Assembly: GCA_025403435.1 (NCBI GenBank)
Contig: CM046353.1
Coordinates: 14,556,836-14,620,835, forward strand
DNA: 64,000 nucleotides
Direction: 5' to 3'
From: Artocarpus heterophyllus
Taxonomy: Eukaryota; Streptophyta; Magnoliopsida; Rosales; Moraceae
In this document: piece after piece, positions 37,356 through 49,133 of the stretch
Layout of the letters: the number at the start of each line of letters is the position of its first letter
Numbering within the stretch: position 1 is the stretch's first letter
The notes under the pieces: model-generated
What the model saw: only the letters and a program-made list of their open reading frames with translations
Told to the model about the DNA's origin: nothing
The model's database searches: none
Position numbers and translations under genes: made by a program

Positions 37356-37930
37356 AAGAGGACACAAGAGTCGGATCTATCACATATATTATGATGTTTG
37401 ACATGTCCTTTAGAAAGATATAGTTTTAAAAGACTCAATATTAAGGGGCAATCTTGAAATAGTGCTTTAAAAGAACAGTTTTGAAAATTCCCCTAAGTTA
37501 AAACACAAATAAGATAAAAGTCCTCAAAAATGTTGTTTATACGTGTACCATTGAGACTGACCTAAAATATATTTTTAGATGTGAATCTCAAAATCTTCAA
37601 AAATCACCCAAACTTGTGTTTTTGTTTTTATTGATAGGACGGCAGCACTATCCTCGTTTTTTTCTTCAAATGCCGACAATTCCCATACGAGTAAGAATAC
37701 CAACCCTCGTATTCTTTAGACATAGTACTATGAGAACATAAGAAGAAATATTTTCTGTCTCCTCGTCACCATCTTTCTTAATTAATTGTTGTCTTTCTCC
37801 GAGCATATACGGCATCAACCATATACACACGATTCCTTGAATAGGTCTTTTGGCCTAGCCGGCTACATAATCTGCACAAAAACTGTACGACTTCTAAATT
37901 CTATTGACGTGCTAACCAACGCACCTAATC
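37356..37930. other. 5' flank of the CoA ligase gene
   Basis: AT-rich, no other gene or repeat recognised. It would hold the upstream promoter. Confidence 0.4.
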
Positions 37931-37940
37931 TCTATATATT
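37931..37940 (+). promoter_or_regulatory. Candidate TATA box of the CoA ligase gene
   Basis: TCTATATATT lies 58-67 bases before the ATG, the only strong TATA-like run in the last 200 bases. It would imply a short 5' UTR of roughly 30 bases. Position and composition only. Confidence 0.4.
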
Positions 37941-37997
37941 TCAAGAAATTATGTTACACCAAGCTTAGTTCATTGGAACCTATAACCTTGATCAATC

Positions 37998-40900
37998 ATG
38001 TCCGCCGAGGAAACATGGTCGACGTCGGTTGCCACAACCACTATCGATGATCCCAAGCCACCGTCGAGCTTCGATGAACGCACTGGGATATACCATTCCC
38101 TCCACCACCTCGGCAAGCATCACAAAATCCCTACTGACCCCAACCTAGACATTGCCGCATTTGTCCTCTCACAATTCCCACCCCTACACCAATCTGAATC
38201 ACGACTCGCCCTAATTGACTCAGCCACTAACAAGCATGTGACCTACGCCCAACTCCATCGCTCGGTCCTCTCCCTTGCCTCGGGGCTCCACCACGCTCTC
38301 GGAATTCAAAAAAACGACGTCGTTTTTGTCCTCTCACCAAATTCTCTTCTTTACCCAACAATTTGTTTGGCCGTGCTATCAATTGGAGCGATTCTTACCC
38401 CTGCCAACCCACTTAACACCGAATCAGAAATTGCTAAACAGGTAACTTGAAACAGGGGCAACTTCCTCCCTAAAAAATTATATATATTACAAAAAAGCAA
38501 AAAATGAAAGTTAAATTGCATAAATTCGAAAAAAAGGTAAAAATATACTTTAAAATATGATATTTATTATACTGTTAATTTAATTTTAAATTTTTTTAAA
38601 AAAATTCTGCCCCTGCATTTGCCAACAGGTCAGCGACTCGGCTCCGAAACTCGCCATCTCGGGTCCAGACGAGCTTCACAAGCTGATCCCAACTGGGGTT
38701 CCAACAATCCTCACGACTCGGCCCACAGATGGTGGCGACGACGTCCTTCTCTCCGTGGAGGAGCTAATTGAGAGCTGCGAACCGGCCGAGTTGGAGCCAA
38801 AAACTCGGCCAGGTCAGTCCGACACGGCGGCGATTCTCTACTCGTCAGGGACGACAGGGACGAGCAAAGGCGTGGTTTTGACCCACGCCAATCTCATCTC
38901 CACCATGACGCAGCTCAAATGGTACGTGGACGTGACGTCAGCCCAAAACGACGTCTTTTTGTGCTTCATCCCTCTGTTTCACATCTACGGCTTGGCCTTT
39001 TTCGGGCTGGGACTGTTCTGTGCCGGAACAACGACGGTTTTGATGAAGAAATTCGAGTTAAAAGCAATGCTAGACGCTGTTAAGAAATACAAGGTTAGTA
39101 ATATCCCGGCGGTTCCACCGGTGATTCTGGGGATGGTGAAGTTCGCCAGCAAGTTTGCCGGCGTTGACTTGTCGTCGCTGAGGAGGGTGGGTTCCGGGGC
39201 TGCGCCGTTGAGCAAGGAAGTGGTCGAGGAGTTTAGAAAGAGGTTTGTTGATTTGTTTAATGGTTTTTCTACGTGACACACAGGCACGTTGGATAAGGTT
39301 TTAAATTAGTTAACTAACTTTCATAGAAAATAATTTGCTTATAAATTTATAATCAATCAATTAATCTCCAAGATTTTTAAACGTAAATCTAGTGATCAAT
39401 GTCAGAGATGAACAATAATACAAGTGGCCAATTTAATTAATCAACTTTAATGTATGTTGAAATCATGCAGTGGCCAATACAATAAGTGTACTTAACCGCT
39501 CATTTTTTTTCTTCTGTGGTGTCTCTCTCTATTTTTGTTTTTTTACCTTTCTTTTTTCTCCCCGCCCTAGTGTGGTGTGTTGTTGACCAACATAAATTTC
39601 AGGCGATAAATTGCAGGCCTTTGTAATAATTAGAACACTAAATAATACTGCCAGTGCAGCTTTTGAATCATAGATATACGAAGAAGATGTAGAAATTTAA
39701 GAGGGTTGAAAATTAAAATAAAAAAATTATAAGCCAAAAGAATGGCAATTCCAGTACTCATTTCAAGTGGGGATGACAATTCCCACTTATATTTAAGGAA
39801 AAAAAGCCATTCCATCAGAATAATGATTATCATGTGCTAAGTCTAACCAAACAAAATATTATTATTATTATTATTTTCTATTTCATCCAACCAAACATGC
39901 CTTTAATTAATGATAGAATAGTACTTCAAGTCAACGAAACATCCAACCAAAGTTAAAGGCACAGGTGATGTTCAACAACGCATGATTGATGACAAGTAAG
40001 GTCCAAAACTGAAGCTCACGAATAAGGTTCACTTTCTATTAGGTGGTGACCCTATGTCTTAGTCAAAGTTTTTACAGTAGTTTGGTTCTCTGAGTGAACA
40101 TATACATTAGCTAACCTAGAATGAATTATCATGAATTGGTTTGCGTCAATGCTAACGCCATGTATTGTCTATTTTATGGAGAATATTAATTTGACATGAG
40201 CTTGATATCTACCAATTACTAGGTTTCCATGGGTTGAGCTGAGGCCTGGCTATGGCTTAACAGAAAGCTGCGGGGGCACGACTATTTTCGTGTCGGACAA
40301 AGATGCTAAGACTAGATCAGGTTCTTGTGGGACACTAATTCCAGGGTTCTCTGCCAAGATAGTTGATGTGATAACAGGAAAGGCTTTGCCTCCTTACAAG
40401 GAAGGAGAGCTTTGGATAAAAAGTCCCACTGTGATGAAAGAGTACTTGGGAAAGCGTGAAGCTACGGCTGAGACAATTGTGTTAGATGGGTGGCTGAGAA
40501 CCGGGGATCTTTGTTGTTTTGATGAAGATGGCTTTCTTTATGTCGTTGATCGGATCAAGGAGCTCATCAAGCACAATGGTTTTCAGGTAGTAATATATGG
40601 TCAGCTTGACTCCGGTGACTCGGGCTGTGGCCCACCCCACTAGCACAGCCCGACTCAGACAGGCGCGGGATGTTTAGAGTTTAGGGTTTTTGCATACAAA
40701 AGCATGTCTCAAAAAAATATTCAACTTTTTGATGTGTTTACTGTGTAATAAAATATGCATGCAGGTTGCTCCGGCAGAATTGGAAGCAATACTTCTCGCA
40801 CACCCTAATATTCTAGACACGGCTGTCATTCCGTAAGTGATATTGCATCTCTCTCTAGTTATAGAGATTGTTTGATAATAGAGAAAACTGGAAGGAGGGA

Positions 40901-42359
40901 GAGGGTAATTAGGGCCTGATAAAAGAATTTCAAAATCTATGGTATATTTGTAGAAGATAAAACTAAAAGGGTGAATAAATTAGGGGACTAGGGATTTCAA
41001 ATCTCTTAAAGAACCCCGATTTTAATCTAACGGAATATTGCAAAGAGATTAGAAGAGGGATGGCCTTGCGAATGTAGTTTTAATGTCTTTTTTTAACTGT
41101 TGAAGTGTTGGGCTGATATATGGTAAAGAGTGATACAATAATTAAATATAGGCTATTTCAAAATGTAGTACAAACCACAAAGTTGTGGTTTAAACCAACC
41201 TCGTTATAATGATTAAAGAGCCCGATTTTAATCTAACGGAATATTGCGAAGAGATTAGAAGAGGGATGGCCTTACAAATGTAGTTTTGATGTCCTTTCTT
41301 AACTGTTGAAGTGTTGAGCTGATATAGTGTAAAGAGTGATACAATCATTAAATATAAGCTATTTGAGAATGTAGTACAAACGACAAAGTTATAGTTTAAA
41401 CCAACCTCGCTATAATGATTTTTCTCATTAAATTTTAATTTTAATTCAAACTCTTCGTTTGAAGTTTGTTACATTCCTAAACAACCTATTTGTATGCTGA
41501 CACACAATATTTTTCCCCCTTTTTCTTTTAGGGTAGAAGATGAAGAAGCAGGACAAATACCAATGGCATATGTGGTGAAAACTGTTGGAGCTGGGCTCAC
41601 AGAGGCACAAGTCATTGAATTTGTTGCTCGTCAGGTACTTATCTTAATGATTAGCCAATTTATCTTTTCAAACAATACTAGTTAGCACATGATCAACTAA
41701 GATATAACTTTGATTTGGCTTTTATAATCAGTAGCAGAGCCAAAAGTTTTTATCAGTGGGGAAACTATATAAAAATTATTGATATACAGGTATAGTTATA
41801 TGTATATTTTAATTATTAAGTAGAGGAACAAATCATAATTTTTTTTTTTTAAAGAAGATGGGGCACAATAATATCTTTTAATTTCTTAGTGAGAGCACAA
41901 CTATAATTTTTCATGTAAAACACTAGTACAACTAAAATTTTTAAAAAAATATGAGCAAAATTTCAATACTTCAAAAGTGCACGCACTCAACTATAAGTGG
42001 TTCTGTCATTGTGTAAAATATTATTGGCTTATCTGGTTCATAGTTTTTAACATAAATTTAAATTTGCTTAAATTTTTATGAGAGAAAATATTATAGTAGT
42101 AATTCTTCTTTTATAATAATTTACAACTCATGTGCCTTATATCATACTTATCCAATAACAAGAAGACCTAAGTGTTTTAGTATCCTAATCCGTGAATATA
42201 TTCTGACTTGGAAAAAAAAATAAAAAATTCCAGGTGGCCCCTTACAAGAAAGTAAGAAAAGTGACGTTCATCAATGCCATTCCAAGGTCAACTGCAGGCA
42301 AAATCTTGAGGAAGGATTTGATCTTACTAACCAAGCAGCAAATTTCTTCAAGATTGTAA
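37998..42359 (+). CDS. 4-coumarate:CoA ligase-like acyl-activating enzyme, peroxisomal type (six exons)
   Basis: Exons at 37998-38441, 38629-39242, 40223-40586, 40765-40832, 41532-41634 and 42234-42359, all with GT-AG introns and matching phases, give 572 codons. The product is an ANL-superfamily adenylate-forming ligase that makes acyl-CoA from a carboxylic acid, ATP and CoA. Seen: P-loop [11 protein letters not shown] (about residues 220-230), HIYGLAFF (266-273), GYGLTES (362-368), [28 protein letters not shown], and the catalytic Lys in [11 protein letters not shown] (about 554). The C-terminus Ser-Arg-Leu is a peroxisomal (PTS1) signal. True 4CLs have Asn in HIYALN, Lys before SGAAP and a GPVL segment after GYG.TE. 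Here these are Ala, Gly and CGGTT, so it is a 4CL-like enzyme, perhaps for jasmonate precursors or peroxisomal hydroxycinnamate shortening, not proven lignin 4CL. ATG is in good context and no upstream in-frame alternative was seen. Confidence 0.93.
41015..41421. repeat. Tandem duplication of about 206 bp within intron 4
   Basis: CCCGATTTTAATCTAACGGA begins at 41015 and again at 41221. The two copies stay alike through GATTAGAAGAGGGATGGCC and AAACCAACCTCG to a final ATAATGATT, with scattered differences. It lies wholly within the intron, away from splice sites. Confidence 0.88.
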
Positions 42360-42520
42360 TCGTTTCCTCTTGTTTGCTACATTACAAGGCAGCAAAGAAA
42401 AGTTGTGCGTATAGTCATTCGTGAAATATATTAGGTATCGTCAAAGTAGAAAATCTAGGTTTAAATCCTGAAAACGACAATCATATATATATATGGACGA
42501 GTTTTTAATATATATATATA
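42360..42520 (+). other. 3' flank of the CoA ligase gene, ends in (TA)n
   Basis: 161 bases between the stop codon and element E. No canonical AATAAA is seen; there are TA-rich runs at 42484-42495 and 42508-42520. The mature 3' end may lie within the adjacent LTR. Confidence 0.45.
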
Positions 42521-44512
42521 TGTTAGACATATATGCCCTAAGGAGTAAAAATGTAATAAGTTTTTGGAGACATTTTTATCAATAAAGAATTTATTCATTA
42601 TTTATATACCAAATCTTGTCCTCTTTACATTCATATTTGTTAAATGTATATTAAGCAAACAATAGTCTAAGACTGTCGGTCTAAACCTTAAGAATTGGGC
42701 ATATGATGGACGGATTATGCAAAAGACACGATTCTTAAGGTGATGGTCTAAATCATACGATCCGCAATCAAGGGAATAAAGTTGGGCGCTTTATTCATGC
42801 AAAGATTGTTATGTTGTCTATATCCCTTTAGGGAGATGGTTTGTCTTGACCATCGGAGATGGACTCCGTGAATAGAAACATTGGCACGTTGTCATAGGTG
42901 ATGATGTGTTGGATCAGGACATAAAGTAAATTGATTTAGATTGATAATTCTGTCTCAGCAAATCGATTCACTTTAGAGAATCATTTGTGTTGTATCTTAA
43001 TCCTGAGATGAATAGTGGGTCCGTTGTCTTGACTTATGTCTTTTGATGTATCAAAGGGTGACACCCATATCTTAATAGTGGTATGCATGCTGGTACATTG
43101 GAGGCATAACTCTTGATAGCGTAGACTTGTTATTCATAGATATGAAATCCATAGCTCCTCTTTAAGAGTAATGTTATCCTCTTATATGCGTTATCTTGTA
43201 ATTAAAAAACTAGAGTGCTCAACCATTTGGATACATAGGTGTAACCGAATGGTATACTATCATTAGATGGTAAGTTTTCAAACGGTGAGATAATGGAACG
43301 TAAGATAAAAATAATCGAGAAGGAAAGACATAACTTGTCCTTAAGCTGATTATGGACTATCATATGGGGATACGATATACTATGATCTGTCATGGAAACT
43401 TAGCTATATGAGTTTCGTAATTCTATGTAATTCGAGAGTGCAGCTCTAAGCTTTTAGTGGAGTAGCGTTGGAGTTAATAATTATGAAATGTATATCTGGG
43501 ATATTAGGTTTCATAATTATCGGGAGCTTGAACTATATAGGTCCATTTGGTCCCCTTTGCTAGCTCACAACATCCTGTAACGACACGACGTGTTTTTCCA
43601 ATAATTGGTGACTTATGTCGGATTTATCAGATTGGTTAAAATTTGGAAGAATTAAATAATTCATGTCTGTTTATCGGTTGAATTAATTTTGTAATAAATT
43701 AATTCAAGATAAACTTGTTGAATTATTGGGATCAGATAATTCTTGTTTGTTTATCGGTTGATTTAATTTTGGATAAATTAGATCAGGATAAACTTGTAGA
43801 ATTATTGGAAATTGATTTATTTTCTTAGAGATTATCTAGATAAAGTTGTTTTGATCAAATAACTTCTCTATTGGGTTATTTGAATTAAAACTGAGACTTT
43901 ATCCTATAGAATCTAGGGTGGAAAATAAAAGATTCACAAGATTTTTTATTCGGCAGTTCGGCCTGTCGATGGACGTGTTTGGCCCGCCGATGGGACGTGT
44001 TTGGCCTGCCATTCAGGTGGTTCGGCCTACCGATCAGCGAAAGATAAGATCACGTGTTTCCACACGAATCTTCTCAGATATTGATTCGAATTTGATTCTG
44101 ATCTGAATTTTGAGACCTAATCTGATGGGGACTGACCCTAAGACCAACCTCTATATATAGGGAGTGATTCTCATAGGTTACTAAGATCAATTGAGAGATG
44201 AAGAGTGATACTCTACTAGTGAGAATCTAAAAACTCCCTGAGAGCTTTTGTTCACAAATCACGAACACTTGCTTTGGGTTCTCTTGATTGGTTGGAAGGA
44301 GACTCACCGGTGGAAGAACTGTACGTGTGAGCTCAAACTCATTCAGATCGTGGATAGAGAATAATAAGGAAGACCAGTTGGTTGAGGCTCTTTTGGAACG
44401 TTATTTCTCTTCACAGATTGTAGAGGTTCTTCGGCACACAAAAGGTAAGCAAGATCTGGTTAATTTATACATATAGCATGTTAAACTTGTGTTTTAAAAA
44501 TTGCTCTGATAC
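42521..44512 (+). repeat. Element E 5' LTR, right end deleted
   Basis: Begins TGTTAGACATATATGCCC and matches the A LTR along its length. TATA-like CTCTATATATAGGG is near 44149. GC-rich TCGGCCTGTCGA/TCGGCCTACCGA motifs lie at 43945-44040, about 110-200 bases upstream of the TATA. The last ~45 bases (to CCAACA) are missing after CTCTGATAC. Confidence 0.9.
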
Positions 44513-46125
44513 TTTATATGTATAAATTTTGTGATCTTAATCTCTCATATGCTTGAATTTAATTTTATAGAGAGTTGGCACTCTAGGTTTCTATATATTA
44601 TATATGTTGTTATGGATTATGTGGTGAATATTTATTAATTAATTATGGTTGATTAAATCATTATTTAATTAATTATTAATTAATTAATTTATACCGGTTA
44701 TGGTTCCTTAGAGGTTAGAATGTGTATCTAAGTTTTTCATGTAATTAGATGGTAGACTATCATCACCGTTTAGGAATTATTTTTTAGTTTTAAATTTGTA
44801 AGAATTTTGTAATTAAATAATTATTCAGAGAAGACGGATCTAGAAGATTGATGATGATACTCCCAGGTATTTCCTGAGTCTCTAATTTTATGTTTTTGAA
44901 TTGTTGAAAATAAAATTGATGAATTGCATTAAAAATTGTATTTTTTAGAATGCAGATTTCTGCTCGATAGGCATGCCGAACCCTCCAATTCCGCAAGCTG
45001 AAGGTCATAGACCGGCAGGCCGGACGTGTGGTTCGGCAGGCCGTCAGTGGGGCAAAAATCAGGCGGCTCTGCCGGCAGGCCGAACTTTCATGGGTCGGCA
45101 AGCCAATCCTTCGAATCGGCAGGCCGATATAGCATGCCCTGCAGGCCGATCACCCAGATTGGCCTACCGACCGAGAGCTAGAAAATTTTCAAAAAAAGGT
45201 GTAGTTTTAATTTATTTTTGGGACAATTCTGAGAAACAATAAATTTGGGTATGACCGGAAATATGAAGTGTTCAATTCATACATGATTAGAGACTTGAAG
45301 ATAGAATTACATGAATGAGGATACAGCTTGAGGATTCAAGGATGAAAAATCGATAATATGTCTTGATTATTCTCTTGTAATCTTAGTTTTTCTATTCTCT
45401 AGAGTGGAGCCATAATATTGCGGTTATATATTATTTTGCTTGTAGCTTTGCTTGATTGCTTTGCTTGTTTGTATTATAATATGATTTTCCATGTATATTG
45501 ATGACATGTCATATAGAATAGGAAGTGCCACTATTAAAATTGTTCATGCATGATCTTAAAATAAAACCTTGATTTCAAAAGATTGAGTGGGAGAAGGTTT
45601 TCGAAGAGAGAACCTAAGGCCTCCATCGTTGGTCCATAGGTAGAACATAGTGGTTCCGACTCCTAGGAAATGGTTTCTATTATGTACCAGATTGGATCTC
45701 TGAGAGGATAAGGTATTTTAGCATGATTTATGGTTGCACACCCCTAGGTGGTGATTATAAATCATGGATAAAATATTAAAATGATGGTTATACACTCACG
45801 TTAATTTTATTATTAACCTCCCCTAGGAGCTCTGTTAATAAAATTAATGGCCAAAGAAATGATTATTGATATATGCTGGATCATACGGGTCCTGGATGGC
45901 ATATATTAATCAGGAGGGGATCCATGTTCTTGATTGAATTTGGCATGACTCCCCTAGGAGCTTGTTGAATTCTGAGTTGGGAATTATCGTTGTAAGGTTG
46001 TGATATTTTTAAGGTTTTGACACATAAACACATTTGTATGATTTTTACATGATTGTGTTATCTTACTAAATTATTACTATATGTTTGCTTATATTTGGTA
46101 TATGATTCTTTATTATAGATTAAAA
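44513..46125 (+). other. Element E leader
   Basis: Non-coding leader with about nine GC-rich CGGCAGGCCGA-like palindromes (44960-45180). CCTAGG occurs at 45662, 45743, 45822 and 45953. Two of these lie inside clear inverted repeats: CATGATTTAT/ATAAATCATG at 45722-45766, and TTAATTTTATTA...AC/GTTAATAAAATTAA at 45801-45847. A donor-like CAG|GTATTT (44874-44882) and an acceptor-like TTTATTATAG (to 46118) lie at its two ends. Confidence 0.75.
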
Positions 46126-46958
46126 ATGTCTAAAAACGCTTTATCATCGATACTTGACAAAAACCTATTAACTGGTGAAAATATAATGATTGGAAACGAA
46201 ACCTTAATATCGTCTTGTACTTTGAGAAACTGAAATATGTACTGACAACCCCTTGTCCTCCTGAGCCTACGGGAGACTCAAGTAATGAGCAATTCCAAGA
46301 GTATGATCGCTGGAAAGATGCTATTGATCAGGCCCGCTGCTATGTTATGGCTAGCATGAATAACGTGTTGCAGGCTCAACATCAAGATTATGAGACTGCG
46401 AAACAGATCTTGGATAATCTTGAGGATATATTTGGAGGTCAAGCCATAACAAAGCGACAAGGGGTGCTTTAGAAACTCTTAAACTGTAGACAGAGGTCGG
46501 GGACATGTGTAAAAGAGCACATGATGTTAGTCATGGGTTACCTCGCTGAGGCTTAAACCAATGGAGCCGGCATCGATGCTGAAACTCAGATGACTATGGT
46601 CTTTGAGACTCTATCTAAGGAATTTATTCCATTTAGAGCTACTTTTAATTTAAGCAATAGATGGGATATGACCTTGACGAAATTGATGAAACAGTTACAG
46701 GAGTTCAAACTGCTAATCAGGGTGTCTTCTGCGGGTGGTGAGGCCAACATGGTGGCTACTTCTGTTTCCAATCCTAACACTTGGAATGGAAAGAAGTAGA
46801 GGGCCAAGAACAAGAAGTCTTCTATTCCTGCTACTACCAAGAGCAAGAAGAACAAGAAAAAGAACCCAAAGAAGCTTAATTGCTTCTTCTGTGGGAAGGT
46901 CGGGCATATTAAGAAGCATTGTAAAGACTTCCTTTCCAAAGGAGGTAGGTGTGATCTT
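46126..46958 (+). pseudogene. Element E gag, frameshifted
   Basis: ATG TCT AAA start. An early 1-2-base loss near GAAAATATAATGATTGG shifts the frame. A UBN2 gag stretch is open at 46215-46472, then TAG and TAA codons (46470, 46553) interrupt it. The C-terminal part carries an intact zinc knuckle, CFFCGKVGHIKKHC (46878-46921), in another frame. It would assemble nothing as it stands. Confidence 0.87.
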
Positions 46959-48443
46959 TTGTATTTAGAAACTTGTTTAGTTGAAGAATCTAGTGACATA
47001 TGGGTCATAGATTCTAGTGCAACTAATCATGTTTGTGTTTCTCTACAGGGGTTCAAAGAAACAAGAAGTCTATTGCATGAAGACTTCATGCTTCGGATGG
47101 GCGATGGATCCTTGGTCTCAGCGAAAGCAGTGGGAGACGTCCATCTTTATTTTGATAATTATATGAATTTATTTTTGCAAGATTGTTTTTATGTTCCTAA
47201 ATTTAAAAGGAATTTAATTTCTATAGCTTGTTTATTTAAAGACTCCTACTTGGTTTCTTTTAATGATAAAGTGATGATTCGTAGAAAAAAAATCTTTTAT
47301 ATGTTCTGGATGGATGCAAAATAATCTATATTTTATCAAACCTAAGTGGACTTATTGCTTAATGCTGAGATGAATGATAATAACTCTAAAAGACTTAAAA
47401 CTTCTCACTCTAATAAGACTTATCTTTGGCATTTGCACCTTGGTCATATTAACCTGAATAGGATTCAAAGGTTGGAAAGGGATGGACCTTTAAGTCACTT
47501 AACGTTGGAATCTATACCTCAATGTGAGTCTTGTTTGGAGGGCAAAATGACCAAAAGACCATTCGAGTCTAAGGGCAATAGGGCCGAAGGGGTTCTAGAA
47601 CTTATGCATAGTGATGTTTGCGGACCAATGAACATCCGGGCACGAGGAGGGTATGAGTACTTCTTCACTTTTATTGACAATTACTCAAGATATGGGTATG
47701 TGTATCTGATGCACCACAAAAGCGAAACTTTTGACAAGTTCAGGGAGTTTCGGGCTGAAGTGGAAAAGCAATTGGGTAGACCCATAAAGGCACTTTGATC
47801 GGATTGAGGTGGGAAATACCTTTCTGATGAGTTCTTGGAACACTTGTTAGAGAATGGGATTTTATCCCATTTGACTGCGTCGGGCACTCCGCAGTAGAAT
47901 GGCGTAGCAGAGAGAAGAAATAGGACTCTGTTGGACATGATTAGGTCCATGATGAGTTATTCATCATTGCCTTTATCCTTTTGGGATATGCACTACAAAC
48001 TGCATGTTATCTTTTGAACATTGTGCCTTCAAAATCGGTCCCTAAAACTCCTCACGAGTTGTGGACGAGTAAGAAGACATCCTTAAACCATATGCGCATA
48101 TGGGGATGTCCGGTTCATGTCCTGTTTAAGGATTTGAATAAATTGGAAGCACATTCAGAAGTTTGCGTGTTTATAGGATATCCAAAAGGGACTAAAGGGG
48201 GCTATTTTTATAACCTAAAGGAAAATAAAGTCGTGGTTTCAACTAATGCAACTTTCCTTGAGGAGAGATACATGAACGACTTTAAACCTCGAAGCAAAGT
48301 GGTGCTTGAGGAGTTAAGGAGTGATCCGATCACTCTAGAGGTTCCGAATGAAACCGTTCCAATCAGTGTAGAAAAACCAAACAAACCTAAACAACAATCT
48401 TAGGGGCTTTGGCGTAGTGGGAGGATCAGGCGTCAACCTGAGA
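46959..48443 (+). pseudogene. Element E protease and integrase, broken
   Basis: Protease motif VIDSSATNHVC (Gly of DSGA replaced by Ser) in 46959-47324. A shift in an A-run near 47285 ends that frame. The GAG-pre-integrase/zinc region and the first integrase aspartate (HSDVCGPM) are open at 47346-47798. TGA codons replace the Arg codons around the second aspartate, and TAG replaces Gln in PQQNGVAE. The integrase tail is open at 47981-48403. Confidence 0.87.
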
Positions 48444-48448
48444 GGTAT

Positions 48449-49128
48449 ATGTTCAATGGGGAGATCTTCTTAGCTGAACCAGATGAACATGACAGGGATC
48501 CTTATACTTACATAGAAGCTATGGAGGATGTCGATTCAAAACTCTGGATAGAGGCCATGAACAAAGAGATGAAGTCTATGGAGACTAATCAGGTCTGGGA
48601 GCTTGTGGATCTTCCCAAAGGGGTAAAACCCATAGGGTGTAAGTGGATCTACAAGAGGAAAAGAGGAGTGGATGAAAAGGTCGAAACCTTTAAGGTTAGA
48701 CTGGTAACTAAGGGTTATACGCAAAAGGAAGGAATCGATTATGAGGAAACCTTTTCGCCTGTAGCCATGCTTAAGTCCATCATAATTCTCTTGTCCATAG
48801 TTGACGCTCTCGACTACGAGATTTGATAGATGGATGTCAAGACGACTTTTTTAAATGGCTATCTTGATGAGTCCATTTATATGGAACAACCAAATGGGTT
48901 CAAGGTCACGGGTCAAGAGGGTAAGGTTTGTAAGCTGTTGAAGTCAATTTAAGGACTTAAGCAAGCTTCTCGTTTTTGAAACATAAGATTTGATCAGGTG
49001 ATCAAGACTTATGGGTTCTTACAAAATATGGATGAACCATGTGTTTACAAACACATTAAGGATGGAAAGGTGGTTTTTCTACTGTTCTATGTCGATGACG
49101 TTTTGCTAATTGGCAAAGACGTTGGGGT
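48449..49128 (+). pseudogene. Element E reverse transcriptase, N-terminal part
   Basis: Open from [20 protein letters not shown] to DYEI (48826), where TGA TAG replace TGG CAG just before MDVKTTFLNGYLDE. Further shifts follow up to the YVDDVLLIGKD palm motif near 49090. Element F interrupts the sequence a few codons later. Confidence 0.88.
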
Positions 49129-49133
49129 GTTGT

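Noticed and set aside
38755..39276. A separate ATP-binding gene starting at the Met at 38755.
   Set aside because: It is exon 2 of the ligase; the exon begins in frame at 38629 after a canonical acceptor.
44960..45180. CRISPR-like array of short GC-rich repeats.
   Set aside because: Spacing and repeat sequence are irregular, it lies in a retrotransposon leader, and the DNA is plant nuclear.
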